64,000 nt of DNA from Shewanella sp. MR-4. Its GTDB lineage: Bacteria; Pseudomonadota; Gammaproteobacteria; Enterobacterales; Shewanellaceae. The stretch lies in NCBI RefSeq assembly GCF_000014685.1, contig NC_008321.1:372001-436000 (forward strand). Reading direction: 5' to 3'. Numbering within the stretch: the first letter of the stretch is position 1; the number at the start of each line of letters is the position of its first letter. The notes under the pieces were generated by a model, which worked only from the letters and a program-made list of their open reading frames with translations, made no database searches and was not told the origin of the DNA. Below, piece by piece: positions 33,965 through 42,936 of this stretch. Position numbers and translations under genes: made by a program.

Positions 33965-34016
33965 TTTCTCCGAATGAGTTGTGAGCTTGAAGGTTAGCAG
34001 TAAAGTGAAAGTCAGT

Positions 34017-34093
34017 GGTGATTGTAGCTCAGTTGGTAGAGTCCCGGATTGTGATTCCGGTTGTCGTGGGTTCGAGCCCCATCAGTCACCCCA
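34017..34093 (+). tRNA. tRNA-His (GTG)
   Basis: A histidine tRNA with encoded CCA and anticodon GTG in loop TTGTGAT. The acceptor stem GTGATTG pairs with CAGTCAC, including one G-U pair. The extra G at position -1 (34017) opposite discriminator C73 is the hallmark of tRNA-His. Second gene of the cluster. Confidence 0.95.
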
Positions 34094-34107
34094 TTTCATT
34101 TACATCT

Positions 34108-34180
34108 CGGTGATTAGCGCAGTCCGATGGCGCATCCAGATTTTTGGATAAGAACGGACCAGAGGGTTTGACTCTCTTTA
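34108..34180 (+). pseudogene. decayed tRNA-Pro copy
   Basis: The first about 33 bases match the 5' part of the two tRNA-Pro genes downstream, with small changes (CCGATGG for CCGGTAG). The anticodon region is scrambled (CATCCAGATTTTTGGATAAG); GGACCAGAGGGT is kept, and the T arm and acceptor 3' strand are lost. No functional cloverleaf or CCA end can form. It is a pseudo-tRNA inside the cluster. Confidence 0.75.
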
Positions 34181-34194
34181 GTTAAAGTAAATTT

Positions 34195-34271
<77 letters not shown>

Positions 34272-34324
34272 CATTATTCGCATAACTAGCGCGCTTGATT
34301 TTTCAGGCAAATAGTTAACAGTTA

Positions 34325-34401
<77 letters not shown>

Positions 34402-34410
34402 ATTACATTG

Positions 34411-34448
34411 AAGCCTCAGAATTCCTTAGGGATCACTGGGGCTTTTTT
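34411..34448 (+). terminator. terminator of tRNA operon
   Basis: Stem AAGCCTCAG / CTGGGGCTT (one G-U pair) with a 16-base loop, followed by a T-run. Confidence 0.85.
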
Positions 34449-34549
34449 GTATCTGTCTCTCGGTTGTATGCCTCTGTTCAAGCCTTGCCATCAGGCGTTA
34501 TTGCACAACATAGTTTGTGGCGCCCCAAGCAATTCTTCCCGCTCAAATA

Positions 34550-34575
34550 ATTAAGGCTCCCTAAGGAGCCTTAAT
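34550..34575 (-). terminator. terminator of the adhesin operon
   Basis: Perfect 11-bp stem ATTAAGGCTCC / GGAGCCTTAAT with a 4-base loop, 16 bases past the bpfD stop on the minus strand. The T-run is short. Confidence 0.7.
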
Positions 34576-34590
34576 GCAAACATATTCGAC

Positions 34591-36510
34591 TTAGTCGATA
34601 TTCTCTGGCGGTACTATAAAGCCTTGATAGGCGTCAGTTTTAAGCTCATTAAATCGTTCTAACTGCGCTTTCTCTTGGATACCAGTCACTATCACCTGAA
34701 TATCCAATCCTTTGGCCACATTGATAATGGCGCGGCAGAGCTCGCTATTATGTGAGGCTTCGTCATAGTAGGAGAAGGATTGATCGAGTTTCACGTAACT
34801 CGGTCTTAGCTCTTGAAGGTACGACATAGATCCAAATTGGCGACCAAAGTGGTCGATACCAAACTTAGCACCATTATCACGAATGATATTACATAGCTGC
34901 ACACAGGATTCTAAATCGCTGTAGACGCCTGCTTCGGGGATTTCAAAGCATATACGTTCTACCTGTGGCATGCTGCGCAAGAAGTGATTGAGCCAGTCGT
35001 GGAATTGAGTATCACTAAGGCTCTGATGTGTCAGGTTGATTGCCAGTGGTTCATAGTTACGCTCAAGCAATTTATGCTCATTCACAGTCTCAATCAGGCA
35101 TTTATCGAGCAGCGAGCCGAGTGACAGTAGCTCGATATAAGGCATAAACTGGCCTGCATGGGCCACCTTATCGCCAAGTTCAAGTTGGCAGTAGAGTTCT
35201 CGCTGTGCAACACCTTCCCCATTACAAAATTGGATGGGTTGCCAGCGGAACTTAAACTTCTTATTGCTGATGGCATGGCTTAAGTTGTCGCGCCACTGCT
35301 CTCTAGTGAATAGCTGTTGCTCTGTGGTTTCAAACCAATGGAAAGACTTATGTTCTTTCAGCGCTTTTTGCAGCGCGTTATCCGCCTGCGCCAGAATATC
35401 TGACACCTTCATTTGACCGATGCGTTCAGCAACACCGATGGCAAAGTTCTCATTGGGCTTACAGCCTGCTTTAGAGATCTCTTGGTTGATGGTGCGGATC
35501 AGGGTTTGCAGGTACTTACTGATTTGATCGTGTTCGACATCGGTAACGAGGAACGCAAATTCAAATGCGGCAATACGCGCCACGACGGATGGGGTGATCT
35601 CATTGAGTTGCTCGACCAGTTTTTCGGCCAACAGGCGAATGGTTTCATCCCGAACCTGATAGCCATATTTACTGTGTACCTCCTCGAGCCAATCGAGCTT
35701 AGCTAAGAAAAGGGCACCGCTGCTCGGTTCACTTAACCAGCCGTTGAGGCGGCTGACTACGTATTGGCGATTAGGCAGTCCAGAGGCGGGGTCGGTGAGG
35801 TTCTTTTTGCGTAAAGAGCCGACTTCTTCATCAAGTGATTGGAACAATTGCTTGAGCTGGGCTGACATGCTGTTGAATGCGGTAACCAAGTCCTTGAGCT
35901 CAGTGGTCTTGGGCAGCGGCATATCGGGACCAAACTGGCGAGCCGCAATCTTTTTGGCATGATCAGATAAGGCATGCAGTGGTTTTAAGATCCAGGTTAA
36001 GCCTAATCTTGCGGTAAAAATGGCGACTAAAAAGAGCAATGAGAAGGCGATAATGGTATTAGACATAATGCGCCATAATTCATGGTAACCAAAACCTGGG
36101 TGCGCGGTGATTTCTAGTTGTGCGAGTTGTAACCATCCCGAAGTAATAGTGCTTTCTTTTTTGATGGTTTTAAACAGGTTGAGATTGATGAACCATTGAG
36201 GCACGTCTTCAATTTTGAGTGGGTTGTTCCATTCTTGTTGTTTGCCATCAACCATCCAAGTCAGCTTAATGTTTTTGTAATAGCCGCCCTCAAAAATCAC
36301 ATTGACTAAGGTTTCGGCTGCGGCGGTATCGCCTGCTTGCAGTGCTGGAGTAAGCATGAGTCCAAGCGAGGTACTGGTATTGTTTAGATCCGATTCCATT
36401 TGCTTGGTCAAAAAGCTTTGTGTCTCAGTAAATTGCACATAGCCAAGGCTTGCAACAACCAGCAAGAACAGGCTAAAAAGCAGCGAATATATCTGTCTAA
36501 ACAGTGTCAT
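34591..36510 (-). CDS. bpfD: LapD-type c-di-GMP receptor controlling adhesin retention
   Basis: A 639-residue inner membrane receptor. Layout: helix 1 (about 5-25), periplasmic LapD_MoxY_N output domain (about 26-150), helix 2 (about 150-172), HAMP (about 172-225), GGDEF-like domain and EAL-like domain. Both enzyme domains are degenerate: GGDEF reads AAFEF in RIAAFEFAFLV, and the EAL motif reads REL, with the catalytic DDFGTG loop as DHFGRQ. This fits a binding protein, not an enzyme. In the Lap model, c-di-GMP binding lets the periplasmic domain sequester BpfG. It is the last gene of the operon, 8 bases after bpfG. Confidence 0.93.
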   Translation of the reverse strand: MTLFRQIYSLLFSLFLLVVASLGYVQFTETQSFLTKQMESDLNNTSTSLGLMLTPALQAGDTAAAETLVNVIFEGGYYKNIKLTWMVDGKQQEWNNPLKIEDVPQWFINLNLFKTIKKESTITSGWLQLAQLEITAHPGFGYHELWRIMSNTIIAFSLLFLVAIFTARLGLTWILKPLHALSDHAKKIAARQFGPDMPLPKTTELKDLVTAFNSMSAQLKQLFQSLDEEVGSLRKKNLTDPASGLPNRQYVVSRLNGWLSEPSSGALFLAKLDWLEEVHSKYGYQVRDETIRLLAEKLVEQLNEITPSVVARIAAFEFAFLVTDVEHDQISKYLQTLIRTINQEISKAGCKPNENFAIGVAERIGQMKVSDILAQADNALQKALKEHKSFHWFETTEQQLFTREQWRDNLSHAISNKKFKFRWQPIQFCNGEGVAQRELYCQLELGDKVAHAGQFMPYIELLSLGSLLDKCLIETVNEHKLLERNYEPLAINLTHQSLSDTQFHDWLNHFLRSMPQVERICFEIPEAGVYSDLESCVQLCNIIRDNGAKFGIDHFGRQFGSMSYLQELRPSYVKLDQSFSYYDEASHNSELCRAIINVAKGLDIQVIVTGIQEKAQLERFNELKTDAYQGFIVPPENID

Positions 36511-36518
36511 CTTTGGTG

Positions 36519-37226
36519 CTACTCCAGTTTTAATTTGGGCTGCCTGAGTCGGTCAACCCCTAACCTATGGTTAAGGTCATTCCATTTTTCGAGTCGTGTC
36601 GACGAGCCTGCTAACACACCTCGTCCCTGTTCTTTATTTAGCCATAACTGTTTACCGTTAAAGCTGTAAACAGGGATGAGATCTTTACGCTGAGTCGCAG
36701 GTTTAATGACATGGTCGAGGTTATCGAGAACTAAAGGGACTGACGAAGGGGTGTCATAGTAAGCCAACACCATATGATACTGATTCACGCTCGTGGCCTT
36801 AACCATAGTGATCCGCATCTTATCTTCGGGCACGCCTAATTGGAGTAGCGTGAAATATTTGGCAATGGAAAAGTCCTCACAGTCGCCACCATTTACGCCA
36901 ATAAACTCCATTGGAGTCGCCCAGTAGTTTGATTCTCCCCATAACTTGATGTCATCGACGAAGCGGAATAAGTTAAAAAAGTTGTTCACTTTTAATAGTT
37001 TATCTTTTTCGTCGAGCGTGCTGGCTTCAGCCACCACTTTAAACCAAGCTCTTGCACGCATACCCGCGCGCTCACCATAACGCTTCTCCAGCGTTGAGGT
37101 AATTTTGGCTTCATCCAGCTTTTGGGTCGGGCTGGCATATAAACAGCCGACCGCAAGCGCAGACGCGATTAGGCTTAAGCGACAGGCCCGCAAAAACGAA
37201 TTGTAATCCCTTAGCCTGCCGTTCAT
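36519..37226 (-). CDS. bpfG: LapG-type periplasmic cysteine protease
   Basis: A 235-residue transglutaminase-like cysteine protease with an N-terminal hydrophobic export segment (about 15-31). The catalytic triad is visible: Cys116 in GGDCEDF, His151 in YHMVLAY, and Asp168 in VLDNLD, with spacing like Pseudomonas LapG. The acidic residues beside the Cys are likely calcium ligands. It should cut the adhesin after its retention module at TAAG, releasing it from the cell surface when c-di-GMP is low. It lies directly upstream of its inhibitor gene bpfD. Confidence 0.93.
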   Translation of the reverse strand: MNGRLRDYNSFLRACRLSLIASALAVGCLYASPTQKLDEAKITSTLEKRYGERAGMRARAWFKVVAEASTLDEKDKLLKVNNFFNLFRFVDDIKLWGESNYWATPMEFIGVNGGDCEDFSIAKYFTLLQLGVPEDKMRITMVKATSVNQYHMVLAYYDTPSSVPLVLDNLDHVIKPATQRKDLIPVYSFNGKQLWLNKEQGRGVLAGSSTRLEKWNDLNHRLGVDRLRQPKLKLE

Positions 37227-37244
37227 AGCCTATTCTGTTAGCCT

Positions 37245-37853
37245 TTATTTAGTGGGTTCATCAACAGAGTAAATCGTCCATTTCATATCTGTCGTCGTAT
37301 CATCACCAGTCACTTCCGCGACTACGCGGCGGTTACGGGTTTCTGCATCAGGCGTATGCTCGAGTACCAATGGACGGCTAGAGCCGTAGCCAATGGCTGT
37401 GAGTCGAGATCTGTCGATGCTGAAGCGGTCTGCTAGCACCGCGGTGACGGCATCAGCACGTTCTTGAGAAAGTACGGCGTTTCTTTCATCTGTCCCAGTG
37501 CGGCTAGTGTGACCTTCGATGGTCACTTTAGTCGTGGGATATTGACGTAAAAACATCGCAATTTCTTCAATCTGAGGATAGTACTCTGGTGCAATATAAG
37601 CTGAGTCGTTTGGAAATAATACATTGATTTCCTTACGCTCATTAATCGCTTTTACTTGACCGCAACCATAATTATCCGTACCTGCGCCTTTGGCGGTGTC
37701 GTTGCAACGCTCACGAGCTTCAATCACGCCATCACCATCCTTGTCGGACAGATCATAGGCCTGAGTCGTGGTCATTTCTTCAATATTAACGGTATCCCGC
37801 ATGGAACAACCAGCTAAAAGCGCCACGCTCATAAATAGAATTAGGGTTTTCAT
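37245..37853 (-). CDS. OmpA-family peptidoglycan-associated lipoprotein
   Basis: A 202-residue lipoprotein with lipobox LLAGC (Cys16), a short calcium-binding-like DKDGDGV segment near 38, and a C-terminal OmpA-like domain (about 75-185) with the peptidoglycan-binding pattern EGHTSRTGTDERN. It should tether the outer membrane, and possibly the secretion channel, to the wall. Its ATG overlaps the aggA stop by 4 bases, so it belongs to the secretion operon. It is a regular member of this operon in Shewanella; its exact role is inferred. Confidence 0.88.
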   Translation of the reverse strand: MKTLILFMSVALLAGCSMRDTVNIEEMTTTQAYDLSDKDGDGVIEARERCNDTAKGAGTDNYGCGQVKAINERKEINVLFPNDSAYIAPEYYPQIEEIAMFLRQYPTTKVTIEGHTSRTGTDERNAVLSQERADAVTAVLADRFSIDRSRLTAIGYGSSRPLVLEHTPDAETRNRRVVAEVTGDDTTTDMKWTIYSVDEPTK

Positions 37854-39265
37854 TGGTTGGCTCCTCCCTCGTAGTTGCGTTCACCACGCCATGCTTCTGG
37901 GCGAGTAACTTTTAAGGAGTCAAGTAAACGTCCAGTAGAGTTGAGTACGCGATATTTTGCAATGATTTCATCGTATTCGGCTTGTAAGTAATCTTTACGT
38001 GCCTCAAACAGCTCGTTTTCGGTATCGAGTAAGTCGAGTAAGCTGCGTTGGCCTAAGTTAAACTGTTGGGCATAGGCAGATTGGGTATCTTTTGCTGCCA
38101 TAACATGGTCGCGAATATATTGCTTCTGTGGGGCCAACATTTCATAGGCGTTCCACGCCAAATTCACGCCCTCAACCACCTCGCGCTGTGCGCGTTGGCG
38201 GATTTCTTTAGCTTCACCTAACTTGTAGGCGGTTTCCTTTTCGCGGGCAAGATCTTTACCGCCAGCGAAGAGGTTGTATCTCACTCGCACCATGGCGACG
38301 AGATCGTTGTTATAGCCTCCGACGTTTTGGCTGGCTAATGCGCTAACACCGTCTTCGCCGCCGACATCGTTATTCCAGTTACCATTTAGCTCTAACGAGA
38401 CTTGTGGGTAGTAGCTGGCTTGAACCGATGAGCGTTCGTTCTCGGCGGCACGAATATCATTGGCAGCCGATTTGAGGATCGGATGATTTTCTTGCGCATC
38501 GCTAAGACCTGAATTGAGATCTTTCGGCAATAAATCTGCATCTGGTACTGGTTGGATCAAGTCCACGGGATCGGCCGCGATCACACGAATAAATTGTGCT
38601 TTGGCATCCAGTAGATTATTGCGGGCAGAAATCACATTGGCATTGGCACGTGCAAGACGGCCGGTAATTTGCGAAAGATCCGCGGTAGAGCCTAAACCTG
38701 AATCGGTACGTTGTTTGATTTGCTCATAAATCTCTTTGTGGCTGTTGAGGTTTTTCTCTGCCAGCTTGAGTACTTCATCGGTACGCAGGTAGTTTAGATA
38801 GACTTTGCTGACATCCAGCGCCATGTCTTCTGCTGCGGCAAGAAGTGCCCATTGGTCTGCACTGGCTTCAAAGCTATAACGATCAACTTCACTGCTGGTA
38901 TAAAAGCCATCAAATAGCATTTGCTTTAAGCTAACACCAAACTCACCACGGTTGAGTTCAGCAACCCCATCGCTATCAACATCACCCACATTTGGACGTC
39001 GGCGGGTCGATACGCTGTCGGTTTGTTCATAGCCATAGCCGCCAGTGACATCAATAGTTGGCATATAGCCAGCAATTGCTTGGTTCACTTGCTCTTCTCT
39101 GGCTTTGAAGCGGTTAAAGGCAACGCGTAGATCAGGGTTTGTATCGAGTGTGTATGCTACCGCTTGCTCTAGTGTTTGGCTTTGAGCCGAAAGTGGTAAC
39201 AGGATCACTGACAATACAATCGCTAGTTTTGAACATTGAAATTGTTGTCTTACTGAAGTCTTCAT
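37850..39265 (-). CDS. aggA: TolC-family outer membrane channel of the adhesin T1SS
   Basis: A 471-residue outer membrane efflux protein with a signal peptide ending near LSAQSQ and the duplicated coiled-coil/barrel repeats of the TolC family. It should form the outer membrane pore through which the giant adhesin is exported, and hold the adhesin by its N-terminal retention plug. In Shewanella the gene is named for its role in autoaggregation. It overlaps the lipoprotein gene by 4 bases and follows the HlyD gene by 26 bases. Confidence 0.93.
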   Translation of the reverse strand: MKTSVRQQFQCSKLAIVLSVILLPLSAQSQTLEQAVAYTLDTNPDLRVAFNRFKAREEQVNQAIAGYMPTIDVTGGYGYEQTDSVSTRRRPNVGDVDSDGVAELNRGEFGVSLKQMLFDGFYTSSEVDRYSFEASADQWALLAAAEDMALDVSKVYLNYLRTDEVLKLAEKNLNSHKEIYEQIKQRTDSGLGSTADLSQITGRLARANANVISARNNLLDAKAQFIRVIAADPVDLIQPVPDADLLPKDLNSGLSDAQENHPILKSAANDIRAAENERSSVQASYYPQVSLELNGNWNNDVGGEDGVSALASQNVGGYNNDLVAMVRVRYNLFAGGKDLAREKETAYKLGEAKEIRQRAQREVVEGVNLAWNAYEMLAPQKQYIRDHVMAAKDTQSAYAQQFNLGQRSLLDLLDTENELFEARKDYLQAEYDEIIAKYRVLNSTGRLLDSLKVTRPEAWRGERNYEGGANQ

Positions 39266-39291
39266 TGCAAACCTCCCGGTTTATAACAGGC

Positions 39292-40674
39292 TTAACGCTC
39301 TCTGAGCGCGGTATCCTTAGCCCTTAAAATTGGATTTAAAATGTACTCAAGAATGGATCTTTGTCCGGTGATGACATCAACGGTTGTTAACATCCCCGGG
39401 ATAATTGGCATCTGTGTGCCATCGTCTTTTACTAAACTGGATTCTTCTGTTCTCACCTTTATAAGGTAGAAGCTATTTCCTTCTTCGTCCTGTGAAGTAT
39501 CAGCACTAATATGCTCAACTGTACCTTTTAGGCCGCCGTAGCGCGTAAAATCGTAGGCTGTGACTTTCACCACTGCAGGTAATCCCGTGTGCAGAAACGC
39601 GATATCCTTTGGCAGGATTTTCGTTTCTATTAGCAACTGATCTTCTGAAGGAACGATTTCTACAATATCGACGCCAGGCTGGACAACCCCGCCTAAGGTA
39701 TTGATATGCACAGACTTGATGGTGCCGTTAACGGGAGAAGTAATAATGGCTTTACTCACCTTATCCTGTGCCCCGACTTGGGCTTCATTCATGCGTGATA
39801 AGCGAGTTTGAGTTTCGTTAAGTTGGGCGCGTAGATCGGCTGCATAGACAAATACAGCTTCACGGCGTTTGAGAATGGCTTCGTCTAATGCAGCCTTCAG
39901 CTTAGGTCTGAGTAATCGTAAGGAGTTTAGCTCACCTTGGGCATCGTTAACGGCACGTTCTAATTTGAGTAATTCGACTTCGGGCACGATGCCCTTTTTG
40001 GCGAGTGGTCGAGTGAGTTCGAGTTCCCTCGAAATCAGTTGCATACTCGTTGTCAGGGTCGTGGTTTTTGAGGCGAGATCATCAATTTCCTGTTGTCTTT
40101 GCTGGATTTGACGCACCAGAATTTCCAACTGGTTACTCAGATTGTCTAAACGGCCGTTGTACTCTTCTTGCTGTCTTTTCACCAACGCGGGCTCTGCCTC
40201 TGTCAGGCTTTCGGGGAAGACTAAGGCTTTTTTGGTGATTTTAACTTGCTCACGCCAATCAGATGTCATGTCTGATATCAGTATGCTATCCAACTCGGCA
40301 CGCATACGGATAACATTGGTTTTTAAACCAAAAACCTCTTGCTCTTGTTGTGCGAAATCGGAGCGAAAACGAGTGTCATCGATGCGAACTAAGGGTTGTC
40401 CCTTAGTCACTATATCCCCTTCTCGCACGTAGAGTTCCTGCATGATCCCACCGTCGAGACTCTGGATCACTTGCACTTGCGAAGAGGGTATCACCTTACC
40501 CGAACCTGTGGTGACCTTATCCAACTGGGCAAAACCTGCCCATAACAGGAAGCAGACCACCATAGCAGCTAAGGCCCAGATGATGAGTCGGTGTCCACTA
40601 GGGGCATCAGTCATCATTGCACCATAAACATCATCCACCATGTCTAAATCGTGTGCGGTTAGATTTTTACTCAT
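39292..40674 (-). CDS. HlyD-family T1SS periplasmic adaptor
   Basis: A 460-residue membrane-fusion protein: one helix near 29-47 (LIIWALAAMVVCFLLWAGF), a long periplasmic coiled coil (about 100-290), a biotinyl-lipoyl-like half-domain at each end of it (VIQSLDGGIMQELYV and TSPVNGTIKSVHI), and a beta-barrel C-terminus. It should link the ABC exporter to AggA (LapC equivalent). Its ATG overlaps the ABC gene stop by 4 bases. Confidence 0.93.
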   Translation of the reverse strand: MSKNLTAHDLDMVDDVYGAMMTDAPSGHRLIIWALAAMVVCFLLWAGFAQLDKVTTGSGKVIPSSQVQVIQSLDGGIMQELYVREGDIVTKGQPLVRIDDTRFRSDFAQQEQEVFGLKTNVIRMRAELDSILISDMTSDWREQVKITKKALVFPESLTEAEPALVKRQQEEYNGRLDNLSNQLEILVRQIQQRQQEIDDLASKTTTLTTSMQLISRELELTRPLAKKGIVPEVELLKLERAVNDAQGELNSLRLLRPKLKAALDEAILKRREAVFVYAADLRAQLNETQTRLSRMNEAQVGAQDKVSKAIITSPVNGTIKSVHINTLGGVVQPGVDIVEIVPSEDQLLIETKILPKDIAFLHTGLPAVVKVTAYDFTRYGGLKGTVEHISADTSQDEEGNSFYLIKVRTEESSLVKDDGTQMPIIPGMLTTVDVITGQRSILEYILNPILRAKDTALRER

Positions 40675-42848
40675 TTTTTAGCGCCTCCGGTGACAAGGCC
40701 AAAATTGAGTTTTTCTAACACTTCGGCCTTAGGACCATCGGCAACCACATGGCCGCGCTCTAGCACGATAATTCGGTCAACTAGTTGCAATAAATGCATT
40801 TTGTGAGTGATCAGCAGCAAGGTTCTATCCTTACTGACATTTTGCATAGAGCGAATAAATTGCTGCTCGGCACGGGCATCCAAACTGGCTGTGGGTTCAT
40901 CCATTAACAGCACTGGCGGATCATTTAGTGTCGCACGGGCAAGGGCAACGGTTTGTCTTTGACCGCGGCTCAGTGACATACCACCTTCACCAACCTGTTG
41001 ATCCAGACCTTCCGCTTCCAAGTGAGTGAACTGGCTAACACCAGACAGTTGGACTGCACGGATAAGTTGGTGCTCGGTTACTTGGCGGGTACCGAAAAGA
41101 ATGTTATCTCTGATGGTGCCGTGGAAAAGGGTGACATCCTGTGGCAGATAGCCAAAGTTACGACGTAGATCGCTTGGGTGGATTTGCGCCGAGTCAACAC
41201 CATCGTAACGCAGGCTCCCAGTTGTTGGTTGAAATAACCCAACCAAGAGTTTGGCTAGGGTGCTCTTACCCGACCCATTACGGCCAATAATAGCGATGCG
41301 TTCACCCGGATTTATGGTGAGAGTCATAGGGTAGAGCACTGGTTTTTCTGAGCCTGGGTAGCTAAAACCAACATGATCGGCGTTGATTTTACCCATCAAA
41401 CGCTGTTTGCTGACTAGGTGGCCTTTATTCTCGAATTCGTCTTCTTGCACCATTAGCTCGTTGAGCTGGCGTAGTGCACTGGCGGTATGGTTAGCGCGGG
41501 TCATCAAACCAGCTAGCTGCGCCATTGGTGCTATGGCTCGGCTCGATAACATCACGGCCGCAATAATGCCCCCCATAGAAATGGCGTTATCGGCAACTCG
41601 GTATACCCCTAAAATCACTACGCATACAACCGTAAATTGTACGATGAAGTTAGCCATATTGGAGACCGAGTTGGAGAGCTTTTTCGATCTTAATTGCCAG
41701 TTAGCACTATGACCAATCATCTGTTGCCAGCTTCGTTGAACAATCCCTTCGGCACCATTGGCTTTTATCGATTCAAGTGCGGAAAGACTTTCGATCAGAT
41801 GGCCGTGTTTTAAGCTAGAAAACTTATTACCTTCTTCAATCGCGGCTTTTAGCTTAGGCTGGGTATAAAGGGTAAAACCGATAATGATTAAGCCGCCGAC
41901 CACGGGAATGACCGCTAAATCTCCCGCCACAATATAGATAATGATGATGAAAAATAGTGCAAACGGTAAGTCGACCAAGGTTGTGATGGTCGCTGAGGTT
42001 AAAATTTCCCGAATATTATCGAATTCTCCAAGCTGCTTGGCCATGCCGCCAATACTCGGGGATCGTCTCTCTAGCGGAATACCAATGGCTTTGGCAAATA
42101 ACCGAGACGACACTATAATGTCGACCTTTTTACCTGCTACATCAATTAAGTAGCTACGTAATTGCCGCATGACTAAGTCAAACAAATAGGCAATGGATGC
42201 ACCGATGGCGAGTACCCATAGGGACTCAAAGGCTAAGTTAGGCACAACCTTGTCATACACATTCATGATAAACAGCGGAGAGACTAACGCAAAGATGTTG
42301 ACTAGCACCGAGGCGATTAGCGCATCTCGATAAATGGGTGCCGAGTCTTTTAAGGTTTGTACTAGCCAGTGAGTTTTATTGTCGTGCAAGTAAACATCGA
42401 ATCCCATGTCGCCACGGTATTCTTGTTTAACGAGGAATAAGTAACCAACATATAAGGTTTCGAGTGACTCTATTGTGAGTACTTCTTCTCCGCCAGTTTC
42501 TGGCAATTGAATAACCGCTCTATCGGACTCGAGTTTGAGTTCACGCAGGATACATGCTTTCTTGTCTTTTAATAACAAGATGCACGGTAGCAGTATCGGG
42601 GAGATTTCGTTTAACCCTTTACGCGACAATTTGGCCGCTAATCCAGCTCGAGAGGCTGCTTGTGGTACTAAATCTGGTGTTAAAACTGCCCCAGACAAGG
42701 GCAGACCTGCCGCAAGTGAATCACTTGAGCATGGGTTTCCAAAGTGTTCAGTGAGTAACACTAAACAATCAAGTAGAGGGTCGACTATTACCCGCTGTGA
42801 AGCGGAAATAGTCCACTGCTCAACTTTTTCTGAGGCTGTAACAGACAC
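40671..42848 (-). CDS. T1SS ABC exporter (permease-ATPase)
   Basis: A 725-residue half-transporter of the LapB/LssB type. An N-terminal C39-like domain (about 1-150) comes first, then six membrane helices (about 170-450) and an ABC ATPase domain. Walker A is GRNGSGKST, the signature is LSRGQRQ, and Walker B is VLLMDEPT. It should drive adhesin export through the HlyD adaptor and AggA. The start is a GTG with AAAGGA about 10 bases before it. An 88-bp gap holding a strong hairpin separates it from bpfA. Confidence 0.93.
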   Translation of the reverse strand: MSVTASEKVEQWTISASQRVIVDPLLDCLVLLTEHFGNPCSSDSLAAGLPLSGAVLTPDLVPQAASRAGLAAKLSRKGLNEISPILLPCILLLKDKKACILRELKLESDRAVIQLPETGGEEVLTIESLETLYVGYLFLVKQEYRGDMGFDVYLHDNKTHWLVQTLKDSAPIYRDALIASVLVNIFALVSPLFIMNVYDKVVPNLAFESLWVLAIGASIAYLFDLVMRQLRSYLIDVAGKKVDIIVSSRLFAKAIGIPLERRSPSIGGMAKQLGEFDNIREILTSATITTLVDLPFALFFIIIIYIVAGDLAVIPVVGGLIIIGFTLYTQPKLKAAIEEGNKFSSLKHGHLIESLSALESIKANGAEGIVQRSWQQMIGHSANWQLRSKKLSNSVSNMANFIVQFTVVCVVILGVYRVADNAISMGGIIAAVMLSSRAIAPMAQLAGLMTRANHTASALRQLNELMVQEDEFENKGHLVSKQRLMGKINADHVGFSYPGSEKPVLYPMTLTINPGERIAIIGRNGSGKSTLAKLLVGLFQPTTGSLRYDGVDSAQIHPSDLRRNFGYLPQDVTLFHGTIRDNILFGTRQVTEHQLIRAVQLSGVSQFTHLEAEGLDQQVGEGGMSLSRGQRQTVALARATLNDPPVLLMDEPTASLDARAEQQFIRSMQNVSKDRTLLLITHKMHLLQLVDRIIVLERGHVVADGPKAEVLEKLNFGLVTGGAKK

Positions 42849-42894
42849 CTACTTATCTATCCTTTGATTTTTATTTTATTATCAGAAGTATGGG

Positions 42895-42927
42895 TCATGA
42901 TGGCCTATATTTCTATAGGCCACATGA
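42895..42927 (-). promoter_or_regulatory. intercistronic hairpin between bpfA and its exporter
   Basis: Stem TCATG-(A)-TGGCCTAT / ATAGGCCA-CATGA, 13 bp with one bulge and a 6-base loop, 9 bases past the bpfA stop. No T-run follows on the minus strand. It may mark an mRNA processing or partial termination point between the adhesin and its exporter. Confidence 0.5.
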
Positions 42928-42936
42928 ACTGATTGT

